NCBI GenBank assembly: GCA_022661535.1
Contig: JAKULF010000010.1
Span: 310,001-374,000, forward strand
DNA: 64,000 nt
Direction: 5' to 3'
DNA from: Eutypa lata
Lineage: Eukaryota > Ascomycota > Sordariomycetes > Xylariales > Diatrypaceae
Positions 36,760 through 47,109 of this stretch are shown piece by piece. A program made the translations under genes and the position numbers. The notes beneath the pieces are model-generated. The model was not told the DNA's origin and searched no databases. It saw only the letters and a list, made by a program, of their open reading frames with translations. The stretch's first letter is position 1, and every line of letters begins with the position of its first letter.

Positions 36760-37635
36760 ATTGATATTTCTTTGCTTAGAATGATGCGGCCTTGTAGAAG
36801 CAATGTCTTCTCGAGACTCGGGGGTATGTTACTACCCATTTAACTTATGTTCAGCGCACCCCGCAATCAGGATGGTAATTTTATATGCTATTGCGGCGTT
36901 GTGTTTCACAACCGATCAAATGCTACACGATATTTCCTTTTTTCTTCACCCTGCATGAGCTAACGTTTGTGTTGTTGGCATCTTGCATGAGCATCTCGAG
37001 GGCTCATTGGTCCAATGCGCCTGAAAAAGCAGGCTACGAGCTATCTACTATGCAGGACCTTCACGATAAATAATTATTTTCTTGGTAATTTGGACATTAT
37101 GTTACACAAATGATGCCTAGACCCATTATTACCCCAGCTAAGGATAAGTAACTTTAAAAAGCGCAGTTTCAAGTAATAATAATATAAAGCATATGTAATG
37201 AAATTATATATTAATGAAATTATATATTAATGAAATTATATATTAATGAAATTATATATTAATGAAATTATATATTAATGAAATTATATATTAATGAAAT
37301 TATATATTAATGAAATTATATATTAATGATATCTTAATATAAAATGTAATTCGTACAAGATTTATTTAATGGAGTTTATAAATTACAAATCGATATAATA
37401 GCTGCAGTTATCCAAATGCTATAAGGTATTTTAACAAACAGTGTATTAGCATCGGTCATTGCCGTTTATGTGATACCATATACGATTTGAAATCTTGATC
37501 CCTTATTATCTTCATATTATCTTCAAGACATGCAAGAATACACCATGTAGTAAAGTGAAAGCTCTCCATTAATCACTTCTCAATACCATCTATTACATTG
37601 TTGAAATGCGGACGGAATATAGTCCTCAAGAACGC
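36760..37635. other. Intergenic region with a minisatellite
   Basis: Separates the CorA-like gene start from the kinase gene end. Apart from the 16-bp tandem array at 37198..37325 nothing is supported. Confidence 0.45.
37198..37325 (+). repeat. 16-bp minisatellite, eight perfect copies
   Basis: The unit ATGAAATTATATATTA is repeated eight times head to tail without a single mismatch (units start every 16 bp from 37198), followed by a broken ninth unit (ATGAT). Perfect identity suggests recent expansion by slippage or active homogenisation. Confidence 0.95.
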
Positions 37636-39427
37636 CTAGCTCTTCACCTTCAATGTCTTCTTACCCAGGTCCTTCGTCGTGTTTGAAACGGGAAATGATT
37701 GTAATGCTTCATAATAATCAATGTCATCCACACATCGCAAGTGTAATTCTTCAAGTTTCCGCGATATCTCATCAGCCGTTTGTCGATTCGGGCGATCGAC
37801 AACAAGCATGTCGTACTGGATGATGTTTAAGAAGTCTCTCAGATACTTGCTGCACGACTTATCCTTGTAAAGGCGCTTCATCCAAGTCACGACTTGAGGC
37901 TTCAGAAGAACGTCGTTGTAGCCTTTGTGTTGTTGAACCCTAAAGAATACATCGGCATTAATGCCGTATATGTCGAGTTCAGAGCGGTATTTTCGGAACT
38001 CATCCCCTACCGCTTGGTTTCCTCTCAGGAACCAGGTGACAAACTCCAGATAAGTGCACCCCAAAGCCCAAATATCGATTGCCTGCGATACCACTTTCGT
38101 AGTATCAAATTCCGGAGCCCGGTAGGTCATGGACTTAGGAAGACTCGCTGTCCTCGAATTAGTCCTCGAAGTGGCGCGGTGAAAGTCAGCCAGTCCGAAA
38201 TCTGCAAGAGCCAATTTTCCAAGGTCACCAGCATTTATTCCGGGGCCGTTGGGATACCACAGTATGTTAGAGGGTTTTATGTCTCCATGTCTCCCAAAAG
38301 AATCTGCCGATGTCTCCGGGTGGCGAAGGTCTCCGTGGATGTGTGAGAGGGCTCTAGTAATTTCATAGCACTGTCTAGACATCCACAGTAGGATGCTGTG
38401 ATCTCCTACGAACTCTTCGTTCAATTCCCAAAACGACCTCAAATCCCCCATTGCCCAAGGGAATATCAAGCAAAAACTTTTAATAGGGTCATCAGTAACC
38501 GTCTCACTGATCTCGTACGTTGCTAAAAGCGGAACTATGTGGATATCCGACTGCCAGTGACGTTTGAATACCTCAACCTCCTGAAGAAAGTCTCCATAGT
38601 CGTTTGACAAGAGCCTCTTCACCGCAAACTGGTGGTTTGGATTGCTGACCTGAGTCAATTGATTAGCTAGTTTCTAAGCTTCGATAATTGTTTCAGCCTA
38701 CTCCATAGTCGCCAAAATCGTGATGATTTGGATGAATCTTTACCCTTCGGACCTGGCTGAAAGAACCATGTCTGACCAACTCATTCGAAGGGTGCGATAT
38801 TTTGGAGTAGCCAGGGGATTTGAAGTCGGTTTGAAGGAAGGGTAGAACGTGATCATGTGTAAATGTATAATGGAGGATACTGTCTCGTCTGACAAAACGA
38901 GGTGCCAACAGGCACCACTGCCTCATGTAGATGTGGTGTAGAGAAGAGCGCTTTAGCTTTGAGTGGACTAAAGATCTCCACTTGCTGCAATAACCTACGT
39001 CTCTAACATTGCAAGAGCCCAAAAGTTCGTGTGACAGGAGTACTCTCGGGTCTGGTATAGGAAGAGCCAAGTCATCAATGCCGAGGTCCACGAACGGTAT
39101 GATTATGTCAGACATATCTGTCAAAAGAAGTAGCGCCAAGATCTTACGAAATGGATGCTTCTCATTGCAAATGATGCGAGCATATTCTTCAGCACCCCCT
39201 AAAAGTTCGCCACGGAAACCAGGTATTTCTAATAAGGCGCGGTGGACGGTATTTTCATCCAGTATCTGCTCCAGTGTCCCGTCAGGAACGAATAGCTTGC
39301 CAGTCTCATTAGATGATTGGCAATGATTGAGGTTTGTTTCGAGAGCGGAAATTATCTCAAGTGGTACGCCACGGTCGGGCATGACATTGGCGTTCTTGTC
39401 ACCCGGCCATAAAGAAGTTGATTCCAT
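37636..39427 (-). CDS. Protein kinase-like protein with N-terminal extension
   Basis: Two exons (39427..38702 and 38649..37636) join as ...FGDYG|VSNPNHQ... and encode about 579 aa. The first ~210 residues are an uncharacterised domain (for example LEQILDENTVHRALLEIPGF). The kinase domain follows: FAVKRL with the ATP-anchoring Lys, the catalytic loop HGDIKPSNILW, ADFGLADF at the DFG motif, YRAPEF at the APE motif and IDIWALGCTYLEFVTW in subdomain IX. HGD replaces the usual HRD, so Arg is missing, but the catalytic Asp and the metal-binding Asn and Asp are kept; activity is likely. This HGD-type kinase with an extra N-terminal domain is common in expanded fungal accessory families. The ATG at 39427 is used since the upstream codon in frame is TTG. 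Confidence 0.82.
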
Positions 39428-40320
39428 CAAGATAAAATGCTTCGAGTGCTTGAGATACCTAGGGCTCCCATGTGGTGGGGAGAGTGCATTTTTGTATTCT
39501 AGAGGCCTTAAAGCACGCTTATATTAGTAACGAGATGTTATCTGACACGTTTTGTGTGGGAATAAGGAAGCCTTGAACAAAGGTTTGAAATACAGGCTGT
39601 AGACGTATATTCAGTTATACGGTCGACTTACCCCTCCATTACTTACCATAAGGAGCTATGGGTCTAGATTCCCATACAATTTATAGGTCGAAATACTTTT
39701 CTCTTAACATTTTAATACGAACTTTGCACCTTAGGTCTACTTGACATGTACGCCACAATCCTTATCAAAGTTACAAATTATGTAGTACCGCTGTATAAAA
39801 TCATATAACGCTAGCTTCTTACGGTACATAACGCGAAGCGTAAACCGTATTGATTGAATGTATCGTTGTGATATTTTAGTAGATTTAATAACCAGCACCC
39901 AGATAAAGTCGTGCGTATTGAAATTGGGATCAGCTTTAACATAAATTAAGATACAGTACAAATTTACGCATATATTACAGTAGTTTAACCTGGAGATAGG
40001 GGGGAGAAGGGCACAGTGGGTACGGCGTATTTGCCTAGCAAGTGGCAGCAGGTGATGGCAGGGGGGGACCCCTATGTAGGGAGTACTATCTGAGCGTTAT
40101 GGCAGAGCACCCTGGTGCAGCTTTAAAAAAAGTATAGCAAAGGATAGTGGTCATTTATGAAAAAACCGTCGTTGTTACAGGTGTAACTCATAACTATTTA
40201 GATAATCAGACCCCTTTGCTGCCGTATAATACCTATTTCTTATCCATGGCGCAAGTAGAAACGGTACCACATCAACCCTCCAGCTTTAGCTCTTAGTGTA
40301 ATTGATGTAGTGTCTTCCCT
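39428..40320. other. Intergenic region, no gene seen
   Basis: No supported gene between the start of the kinase gene and the end of the UstYa-like gene. Only AT-rich short frames are seen. Confidence 0.4.
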
Positions 40321-41386
40321 TCAAGGGGGCGTAGTCATACCCTTGATTTTCTTAGGCTTTATGGGTGGGCTGAGCATCTTCTTGCCAAACCCGTCGACCC
40401 ATTCAACCGTCACGTCGCGGTGCATATTCCACTCAATCAGCTTGTCCCACTTCTTGCATGTGTGTAACGTATTGAAGTTGGGGTACGGCATCTCACGGCC
40501 CTCGACCCAGTTGTACGTCAAGAGAGTGATATCACCGTGGCACATGAGTGTTTGCCGCAGAGTCTCAACGCAATGCTCAAGGTGGCCTTCCACAACCGAC
40601 TCGGGAGCACCGGCGAAAGACCCCTCGTGTTTGTCGTAGTACTCGCGGTGTATATTCTTGCGCAGAAGGTCCACACAGTGCAGTTGATGGAAGACATCCA
40701 GGCTTGCTAGGTATTGGCCGGTACCGTGGTCTTCATCGAGGAGAACGGGGTATTCGTGAAACTCGTTCACGGCTTCCCACTGTTCCTTGGTGATCCCTAT
40801 GGCACCGCCTACAGGGCCTATTTGTCATTATTACCGGGACACTTTGGGATGATCGGAGATCAAGGTATCATCATACCATCTGTGATATTTTCCCATGCCG
40901 CGTCAACTTCAGGCCCAATGCCGGTCCATGCTGTTTTGAATCCAAAGCTTCCTCTGAATTGCGTTACTTCGTACTCCATCCCTGCGTCTGCATCTGGCAC
41001 TGTTGTATCAGGTTAGCATCTTCAATTTAAGGGATAAATAGGCAACGCATAATGGGGACATATCACATACGCCATTGTCCTAGAAGTCTTCCACACTCAA
41101 CCTGACGCTGCTTAAGGGGCTTATCGTAGATCAGAGTGAAGAAGAGAGTTATCACAGAAGTAAGCACGAGAAGAACTTCAAGTCCCATTCGCCAGTAAGT
41201 TAACCAACTTCTCTGGGGAGGGGCCAGCATTTTCTTAGGGATGAAACTCTCCCCCTCATCAGAACCTCGACGTGAGGTGTCATTACTTTTATCTCTCTCT
41301 TTGTCTTCAACTGGTAGGTAAGACACCGGTGTGTTTTTCTTTGAGACGAATGGTAAAGTGTTCTGTACAATGTCCTTGAAAGACAT
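40321..41386 (-). CDS. UstYa-family (DUF3328) oxidase, candidate RiPP cyclase
   Basis: Three exons (41386..41071, 40999..40877, 40808..40321) keep frame and encode about 308 aa. The N-terminal ~70 residues are cytosolic and charged, then one membrane segment (LEVLLVLTSVITLFFTLIY) anchors the protein. The lumenal domain has both family motifs, HQLHC at the start of VDLLRKNIHREYY and HLEHC before VETLRQTLMCHGD. These two HxxHC motifs are required in the UstYa/UstYb family, which in ustiloxin, phomopsin and asperipin biosynthesis oxidatively cross-links or cyclises ribosomal peptides, often at Tyr side chains. The gene is divergent from the repeat-containing precursor at 42157, with 770 bp between starts, which strongly suggests that this enzyme acts on that peptide in the secretory pathway. 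The C-terminus ends in a basic Pro-rich tail. Confidence 0.88.
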
Positions 41387-42156
41387 GACTCTTAAATTGT
41401 GAGGTGTGAAGTTGGCATATGGTACTAAAAAAAAAGACAAGATGGGTAGAAAGGAGAAGATAGAATTGGTAGGGGGAAGAGAAATATGAAAGACAATACA
41501 CTTTGAACTGGGGTGAGGGGATATATCCGCTCGTGAAGCACGTTTCTCTCTGCATTTAACACTCTATCAAAGATATGCATGAATGGTGTATAGGAAAGTT
41601 CCACCGAAACCGGTTACGAAGATAAGACAACTCCGGAGCCGATGCGCCATGGTAGGCCAGTGATGAAGCTAGCCAACCCCATTCGAAATGCACAGGAATC
41701 ATTACCCGCCTTTATTAGTCTCTCCGGCACTGCATTGGCTAGCACATACTAGTAAGGTAGCATTGGACTCAATATATATCTTCACCTCGTGACAATAGAC
41801 ACATATGCGGGAGGGCCATGAAGCAGAGATACCCAATATATCATCAAATCCTGCATGTTTACCTTGTAACGGAAGGGATGCGGAGACAATAATGTAACTA
41901 TACTATCAGAGGATCTGGTCTAGATCAGCAAGAATGTAACAAACTCCAAGTGGTTGCGTGTTTGATGAAAGAAAGGCTCCAAAGTCGCTCATCGAGGCCA
42001 ACACGGAGAGCCAGACCTGAGGTTAAGAAGGGATGTAGCAGCACCTCCTTTCATCAACACCAATCTCCATTCCTCACATAGAATATTCAAAATTCGTTCC
42101 CAAGCCGCAAACATAAAACGCCAGTTCCTTCACTATATTAAACTTACATCGCAACT
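41387..42156. promoter_or_regulatory. Divergent promoter of the UstYa-like and precursor genes
   Basis: The only intergenic region between the two divergent genes, so shared control is likely. It carries two perfect 8-bp palindromes centred on CCGG: AACCGGTT (41608..41615) and CTCCGGAG (41631..41638), with centres 23 bp apart. They hold inverted CCG/CGG triplets of the kind zinc-cluster factors can read, but this is only a candidate site. The precursor end has a CT/AC-rich leader before its ATG. Confidence 0.45.
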
Positions 42157-42566
42157 ATGAAGTTCACTACTGCTACTATCGTTCTTGCTCAGGCCCTGGC
42201 CGCCTATGCCGCCGCAATCCGTAAGTCGCCTAACCACCTCTACCGTGCCTTTTTAGATGTAGGCTAAGTCATCAAATCTGTGTAGCTGCTCCGGTGCTTT
42301 CACGTGATGGGGACTGGAACGCCGCGGCTTGGAGCAACTTCATCAAGAGCTATTTCCCCGAGGAGAATGCCAAGCGTGATGAGGATTGGAATGCTGCAGC
42401 CTGGAGCAACTTCATCAAGAGTTATTTCCCAGAGGAGCAAAACTCCAAGCGTGATGAGGAGAACTGGAATGCTGCGGCTTGGAGTAACTTTATTAAGAGC
42501 TACTTTCCCGAGGAGAACGAAATCGATCAGCAGCAAGGCGAGATGGAGGAGTTAAACAAGGAGTAA
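42157..42566 (+). CDS. Secreted Kex2-processed repeat precursor, candidate dikaritin-type RiPP
   Basis: Two exons (42157..42220, 42286..42566) encode 114 aa. Residues 1-20 are a signal peptide (MKFTTATIVLAQALAAYAAA). Exon 2 carries three units, each holding the identical 17-residue block WNAAAWSNFIKSYFPEE: unit 1 at 42306..42377, unit 2 at 42378..42452, unit 3 from 42453. Units 1 and 2 end in KR, the Kex2 cleavage signal; the region before unit 1 ends in a lone SR. Each unit starts with an acidic leader (DGD, DED, DEEN). Unit 3 runs into an acidic Gln/Glu-rich tail. There are no cysteines, so it is not a typical alpha-pheromone precursor. Signal peptide, tandem cores, KR spacers and an adjacent UstYa gene are the hallmarks of fungal UstA/PhomA-type precursors. 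Which residues form the mature core is unknown; the SYFP part and the two Trp are the obvious targets for oxidative cross-linking. Confidence 0.88.
42306..42515 (+). repeat. Three imperfect in-frame core-peptide repeats
   Basis: The repeats are 72, 75 and 63+ bp long because of different spacers. Within the shared 17-codon block, copies 1/2 differ at 6 sites, 1/3 at 7 and 2/3 at 9, all synonymous third-position changes by direct comparison. The peptide is thus held constant while the DNA drifts. Confidence 0.9.
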
Positions 42567-43617
42567 AGGGAATGACTGTACCTGGAGGTGCTTACACCCG
42601 TATTTCTTTTGTGCGGTGAGGAAGGAGGTGGATTAGCTGGCCGGGTACTAAGTTCTAAACCATGATATTCGCTTGAGCGCAAGTAGAAGATAGTACATCA
42701 GGAAATACACACTCTTTGACACCACCACCTGGTAGAAAATATGTGGCACGTAGGTCATAACTTGGGACACTCGTGTAAGGAAGTCAATGGCAACCTATAA
42801 TCCGACACAGAAATTGATCGATGACATGACGAGCTCGAAAGCTAATATTGCATACTCAAACTAAAAGAATATAGTACTATTCTAGTATATGAGCCTTGTC
42901 TCGACTTAGGATATGACCAAACACTTAGATGTGTATATTACAAAAAACATCAAAGATTGAGATAAGGTTAAGACCTACAATGACTGGATGGCGATTCTAT
43001 TAACAATTATCAAAGTACCGCTGAGACCACCTTAATCGTCTGATAAGGTGGTGTATACACAACCAACACCCAAGGGACAGCACACATACACAGTCACAGA
43101 CGACTTAGGATACTACCGATGTCGATAAAGGCCTGTGGAGAATAGAGGATCGCTTCTGTTAGAGGCGGGAGCGCTGTCAATATGCTCTGATCAGAAGCGT
43201 ACACCTCAGTATCAGAGCTGGCGCGGGAGTATCTAATAGGTGTTCGAAAGGTGGTTGAATACCGACAAGTAAACACTGAATATCTCTAGAGTCACGGAGT
43301 TAGTCGATAATATGGGGTTGATACGGAATTGCGTGATTTTCTGAGGAGCCTAGCCATATGAGCCTGTTAACTGAAGACCCTGGCCGTAAGGAATACAATC
43401 CAGACCTTTAGCCAATCGTAAGATCCTAAACTGTAAAGCCGCAAAGTCATCTTGTTCACGAGTATTTCTGGACCCACTGGCGCTACTGTAACAATTATGA
43501 ATGCAACCGCAGTAGCCGTAAAGCAAAGGCTGGTTCCTTGTGCGGAGAAGGTGTAGATGTGTCTAGGGCTAGCGGATGCCAGTTTGAATATGAGGAAGAG
43601 GATGGACTATGTAAAGC
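42567..43617. other. Region downstream of the precursor gene
   Basis: No further RiPP-pathway gene (second UstY, tyrosinase, methyltransferase, P450) could be recognised here. Confidence 0.4.
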
Positions 43618-44136
43618 TCACATCGAGAGCCATGGCACGCCGACTTTGGTAAAGAGGAGGTGTATGGGTCGAGTTGATGTACATCTTATCATCCCAGTGA
43701 GGTTCGCGGGTTCCGCACCTACATTGACCCTCCGCTTAACCCAGCCAACAAGTGAAAGTTCCTTGGTCCACTTGTATATGGCGTTGATGCTCTTGGTGTT
43801 TCGACTAAGAAGGACGTCCCCGCGAGCCTCAGGGAAGGGGGGAAGTGACTGTCGACGACGACCCCGCACGAAATGGTCTGCACATAATACGGCCGCCGGG
43901 AGCTCCGATGATAGATCATAAAAATTGAGACCATGGGTCGAATCCCTGTCTCGCAAAAGAGCAGCTCGTAGTGTTGCATCTTCGGTGAGGTGGATGTCGT
44001 GGATGATACCCCTGATGATGGTGTCTGAGATAGAGCACGCAAACTTGGCAAGTCTCTGGCTGTGAGGGGATTGGTGAAAGAACGCGGCTCGGATGAACCG
44101 ATCTAGTTGACCACGTATGTATGTAGACAACCCCAT
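43618..44136 (-). CDS. Doubtful hypothetical protein
   Basis: An uninterrupted frame of 172 aa from an ATG at 44136 (MGLSTYIRGQLDRFIRAAFF). Composition is rich in Arg, Ser and Leu, and no family or motif was recognised. It could be a real lineage-specific gene, a fragment or a chance frame; its position between the RiPP pair and the NRPS locus makes it worth checking in expression data. Confidence 0.25.
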   Translation of the reverse strand: MGLSTYIRGQLDRFIRAAFFHQSPHSQRLAKFACSISDTIIRGIIHDIHLTEDATLRAALLRDRDSTHGLNFYDLSSELPAAVLCADHFVRGRRRQSLPPFPEARGDVLLSRNTKSINAIYKWTKELSLVGWVKRRVNVGAEPANLTGMIRCTSTRPIHLLFTKVGVPWLSM

Positions 44137-47109
44137 GCTAAGGAAGAGAGGGCGACACCGGCCAGGTCAGAAAATGAAGCCAAGCGTATAGATACTGAGA
44201 CAAAGTATGGAGTGAATAGCATAATGTCGGTATAACCGCTGCTTTGTTCATGGTATATCCGGCCTCGTGCTGCCGCACGCCTGCGGCGTAGGCACGGGTT
44301 GCATATATTGTAAAGAACGTTGCGAACCAAGAGAGCCAAGCGACGGAGATATTTCGTCAACACGGCTATCCCTGCAGGTTGCCTTCCTCCAGTAGTAGGT
44401 TGCAGGCGGTAATATTAGTCTCTATGGCATGCATCTTGAAAGTCGTCCGACTCGTTGCTACGCGACAAGTGCGGCAGTCTTAGTGCCGTGATGTCTGTCA
44501 AGAATGCCAGAAACCGGCATGGCATGATTGGCACGAGTGCTTCTATTTGGGTAGCCTCGGCTCGCCCTTTCTCAATCTGCCTGCTGCATGTTGAGCGACA
44601 TGACGTGCCACAATGCAGGTAGAGATGAGTCCGGTCGTTGATTTGTTCCTTCGCGTGGTCTGAGGACCCTGATCGCTTATTCAACAGTTCTGGGCATGCA
44701 GCACGGATAAGGCTGCAGGATGACTGACATCAAAATGCGGGATCGGCAGCTTCCCGCTGCAAGAACTGCTAGGGCATATAAGCATGTGTTATATTTATTG
44801 CTGTCACCTTCCATCTGAAGTCAGCGATCGCCATATCTCCACCTGGATAGTCTATGTATAGGTAGATATATATAGGGTTAACCTCGGCCAACCTTGTGTT
44901 AGTTCCTGTATAAATATAGGTCCCGCAGTGGGGTTTTAGGATTGACATGGAATTTATTAGGTAGCTCTTCTCTTATGTTTTTCTTACCGTACTAATGCAA
45001 CGGGAGTTGACAACCTAGCCAGCGTTAGATAGAATCCGCAATAAAACGGCTGGGTAGGACTAAGTGGTAATTTCCTGTAATACATTAATAGGGGTGGGCC
45101 AGGTGGCCTGATATGCGTTGTACTATTGTTCACCGGCCCCACCACCATTACGCTGAACCACCTTTATTGTTACAGTATAGGAAGAACCTTGCCATGGAAC
45201 TTCGAATCACATCGTGTAAAATCATGCTTCAAGATCCATTAAAAGAGGGTGTGTCATCCACTGAACCTTATTTAAACGTTGCCTGTCCAATTAGTTGACT
45301 ACACTTAAGGAAACCTGAAATGAAAGAGGAGTAAGTAGCATGGAAGGATTCCTTTAATGGATCCATTGGTTTGGCACGTGCCTTTCGTGCCATAATCCCT
45401 TGTTAAAATACCTACAGTGATCAGATTTGCTATATATGTACGGTACGTAAGGGGTTCAATCGTGGCTCTACTGGTCAAGTTTAGCATAATGATTATAAAT
45501 GTATATGAATCCTACTAATTCTCCAATTATGTCGATGAAAGTAGGTTAATATAATATACCCCTCTCTAAATTATATATTGCTCGTACAGGTATCCTGCAG
45601 ATGCTGCCATGACTTTCCTAATCGTATATAGTAAAGGAGCTCGCTGCATCTTCTCGACCTTGTCAAGTGGTACTTCATGCAAATGTAGCTATAGGAGACA
45701 ATCAAATAGTAAATATTTAACTACTTCTAGTCAATTTCTATCATCAACGGGCAGAATAATGACACTAAGAAGATAACCCCATAATGTACCAAGAGAAGCA
45801 GTTCCAGAACTGAAAAGATCACAACCACGCGTTTCAAGCATGAGTACTATTCCATTGCCTCATATGTTCAGCAGTGCATCATCAAATGCAAGAATATTTA
45901 ATCCTAAGAGTTGAGATGTGGCTGTCAAATTTTAGTAGGCCCGATGATGCCCAAGACAAAACGAGAGGTAATTTTATGGTGCGGAAAGACAGTAGATACG
46001 TAGCTAACAAATCGTGGAAAAAGAAGAAAAATAAATGGGAAGAACACTAAAGAAATGGGTTGACAGTGGTAGCTTGCCAATATACGACCAACTTATCTAA
46101 CTTCTCCGTTGATGATATCAGCTAAAGTCTTTGGAGCGACAAGCTAGTCCCAACTTCTTTTCAACTTGTACTGAGAGTTTCATTGCCAGGTTACAACATC
46201 GTACAAATTCCGCTCTCAGAGTTGCAGCACTGACTGGATGCCACGTGCTAATATCTATAGATTCCACCACATATAACGAGCTGCTCGTCTTGTCCACATG
46301 CATCCCGAAGAGACATGGTAACTAGCTAAGCGATTGGTGATCCTATGAAGCTAGATGTTTCGCCGTTGCCGTGACACTCGGAGTGGAGCAACCGAGAACC
46401 GAAAATCGCAGAAACAATTGTCCCGGACATCATGGTTCCCCACTGGAAATCCTCCAAGAACTCGTAAGTATTAGATTTGTTGGTGTATTCGTACGAGACT
46501 GGGTTTCATATTGTGGGGAAGGATCCAGTTGTTAGCATCACCCCTACCTACATATATATATATTTCATCTAGGATATTACATGGGTCAATGTCTGCTGCA
46601 TCAGGCGAATATATCCCCGTATATATAGTCACATTACCTTAAGAGGTATAATACAATAGCAATTCGGTTTAATAATGACGAAAAATACAATATACCTGTA
46701 TACTAGACTAATCGGTGCTGTTCTTAATGTTTGACTGTAGCCTTAGTTGCAGACATATACTATACATGTGATCATAGCTAATCGCATAGTTTGGCAAAGG
46801 TTGAAGGTTCAAAGACGAGGACTTAGGTAGTCAAATACTTTTTACCATTGCTGGAGTGTTATTGTTACATTTGATAACCCTAAGGAGACAGGAACGAGGA
46901 GACACCTGGGGTTACAGCAATGTAACACGACAACCTGTGCATAATGTAGGACGACTCAGGGTACTGGTTTTTGATTGTTCTCTATAGCTCTCTACCATAT
47001 TACACTCAAGGTTCTTTCTAAGTATTTCGCTTTACATAGTTTATGTCTTACAATTCAATGTACCGAAGATTTCCAGTTTGTGAAACTATCTGGGCCAAGA
47101 CTTTGAGGT
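44137..47109. other. Gene-poor region of about 3 kb
   Basis: Only short frames without protein character. It includes a GC-rich imperfect hairpin around 44263..44291 (ACGCC-TGC-GGCGT core) and AT microsatellite patches (for example TATATATATATA at about 46550). It separates the RiPP pair from the NRPS locus. Confidence 0.45.

Noticed and set aside
42300..42536. Minus-strand frame opposite the core-peptide repeats
   Set aside because: It is a mirror of the tandem repeats. The plus strand has a signal peptide, Kex2 sites and synonymous-only changes in its own frame.
42157..42566. Alpha-type mating pheromone precursor
   Set aside because: KR-separated repeats fit, but the repeated block has no Cys and lacks the usual WC...PxxCW-type core and XA/XP dipeptidase spacers. 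The adjacent UstYa gene favours a RiPP.
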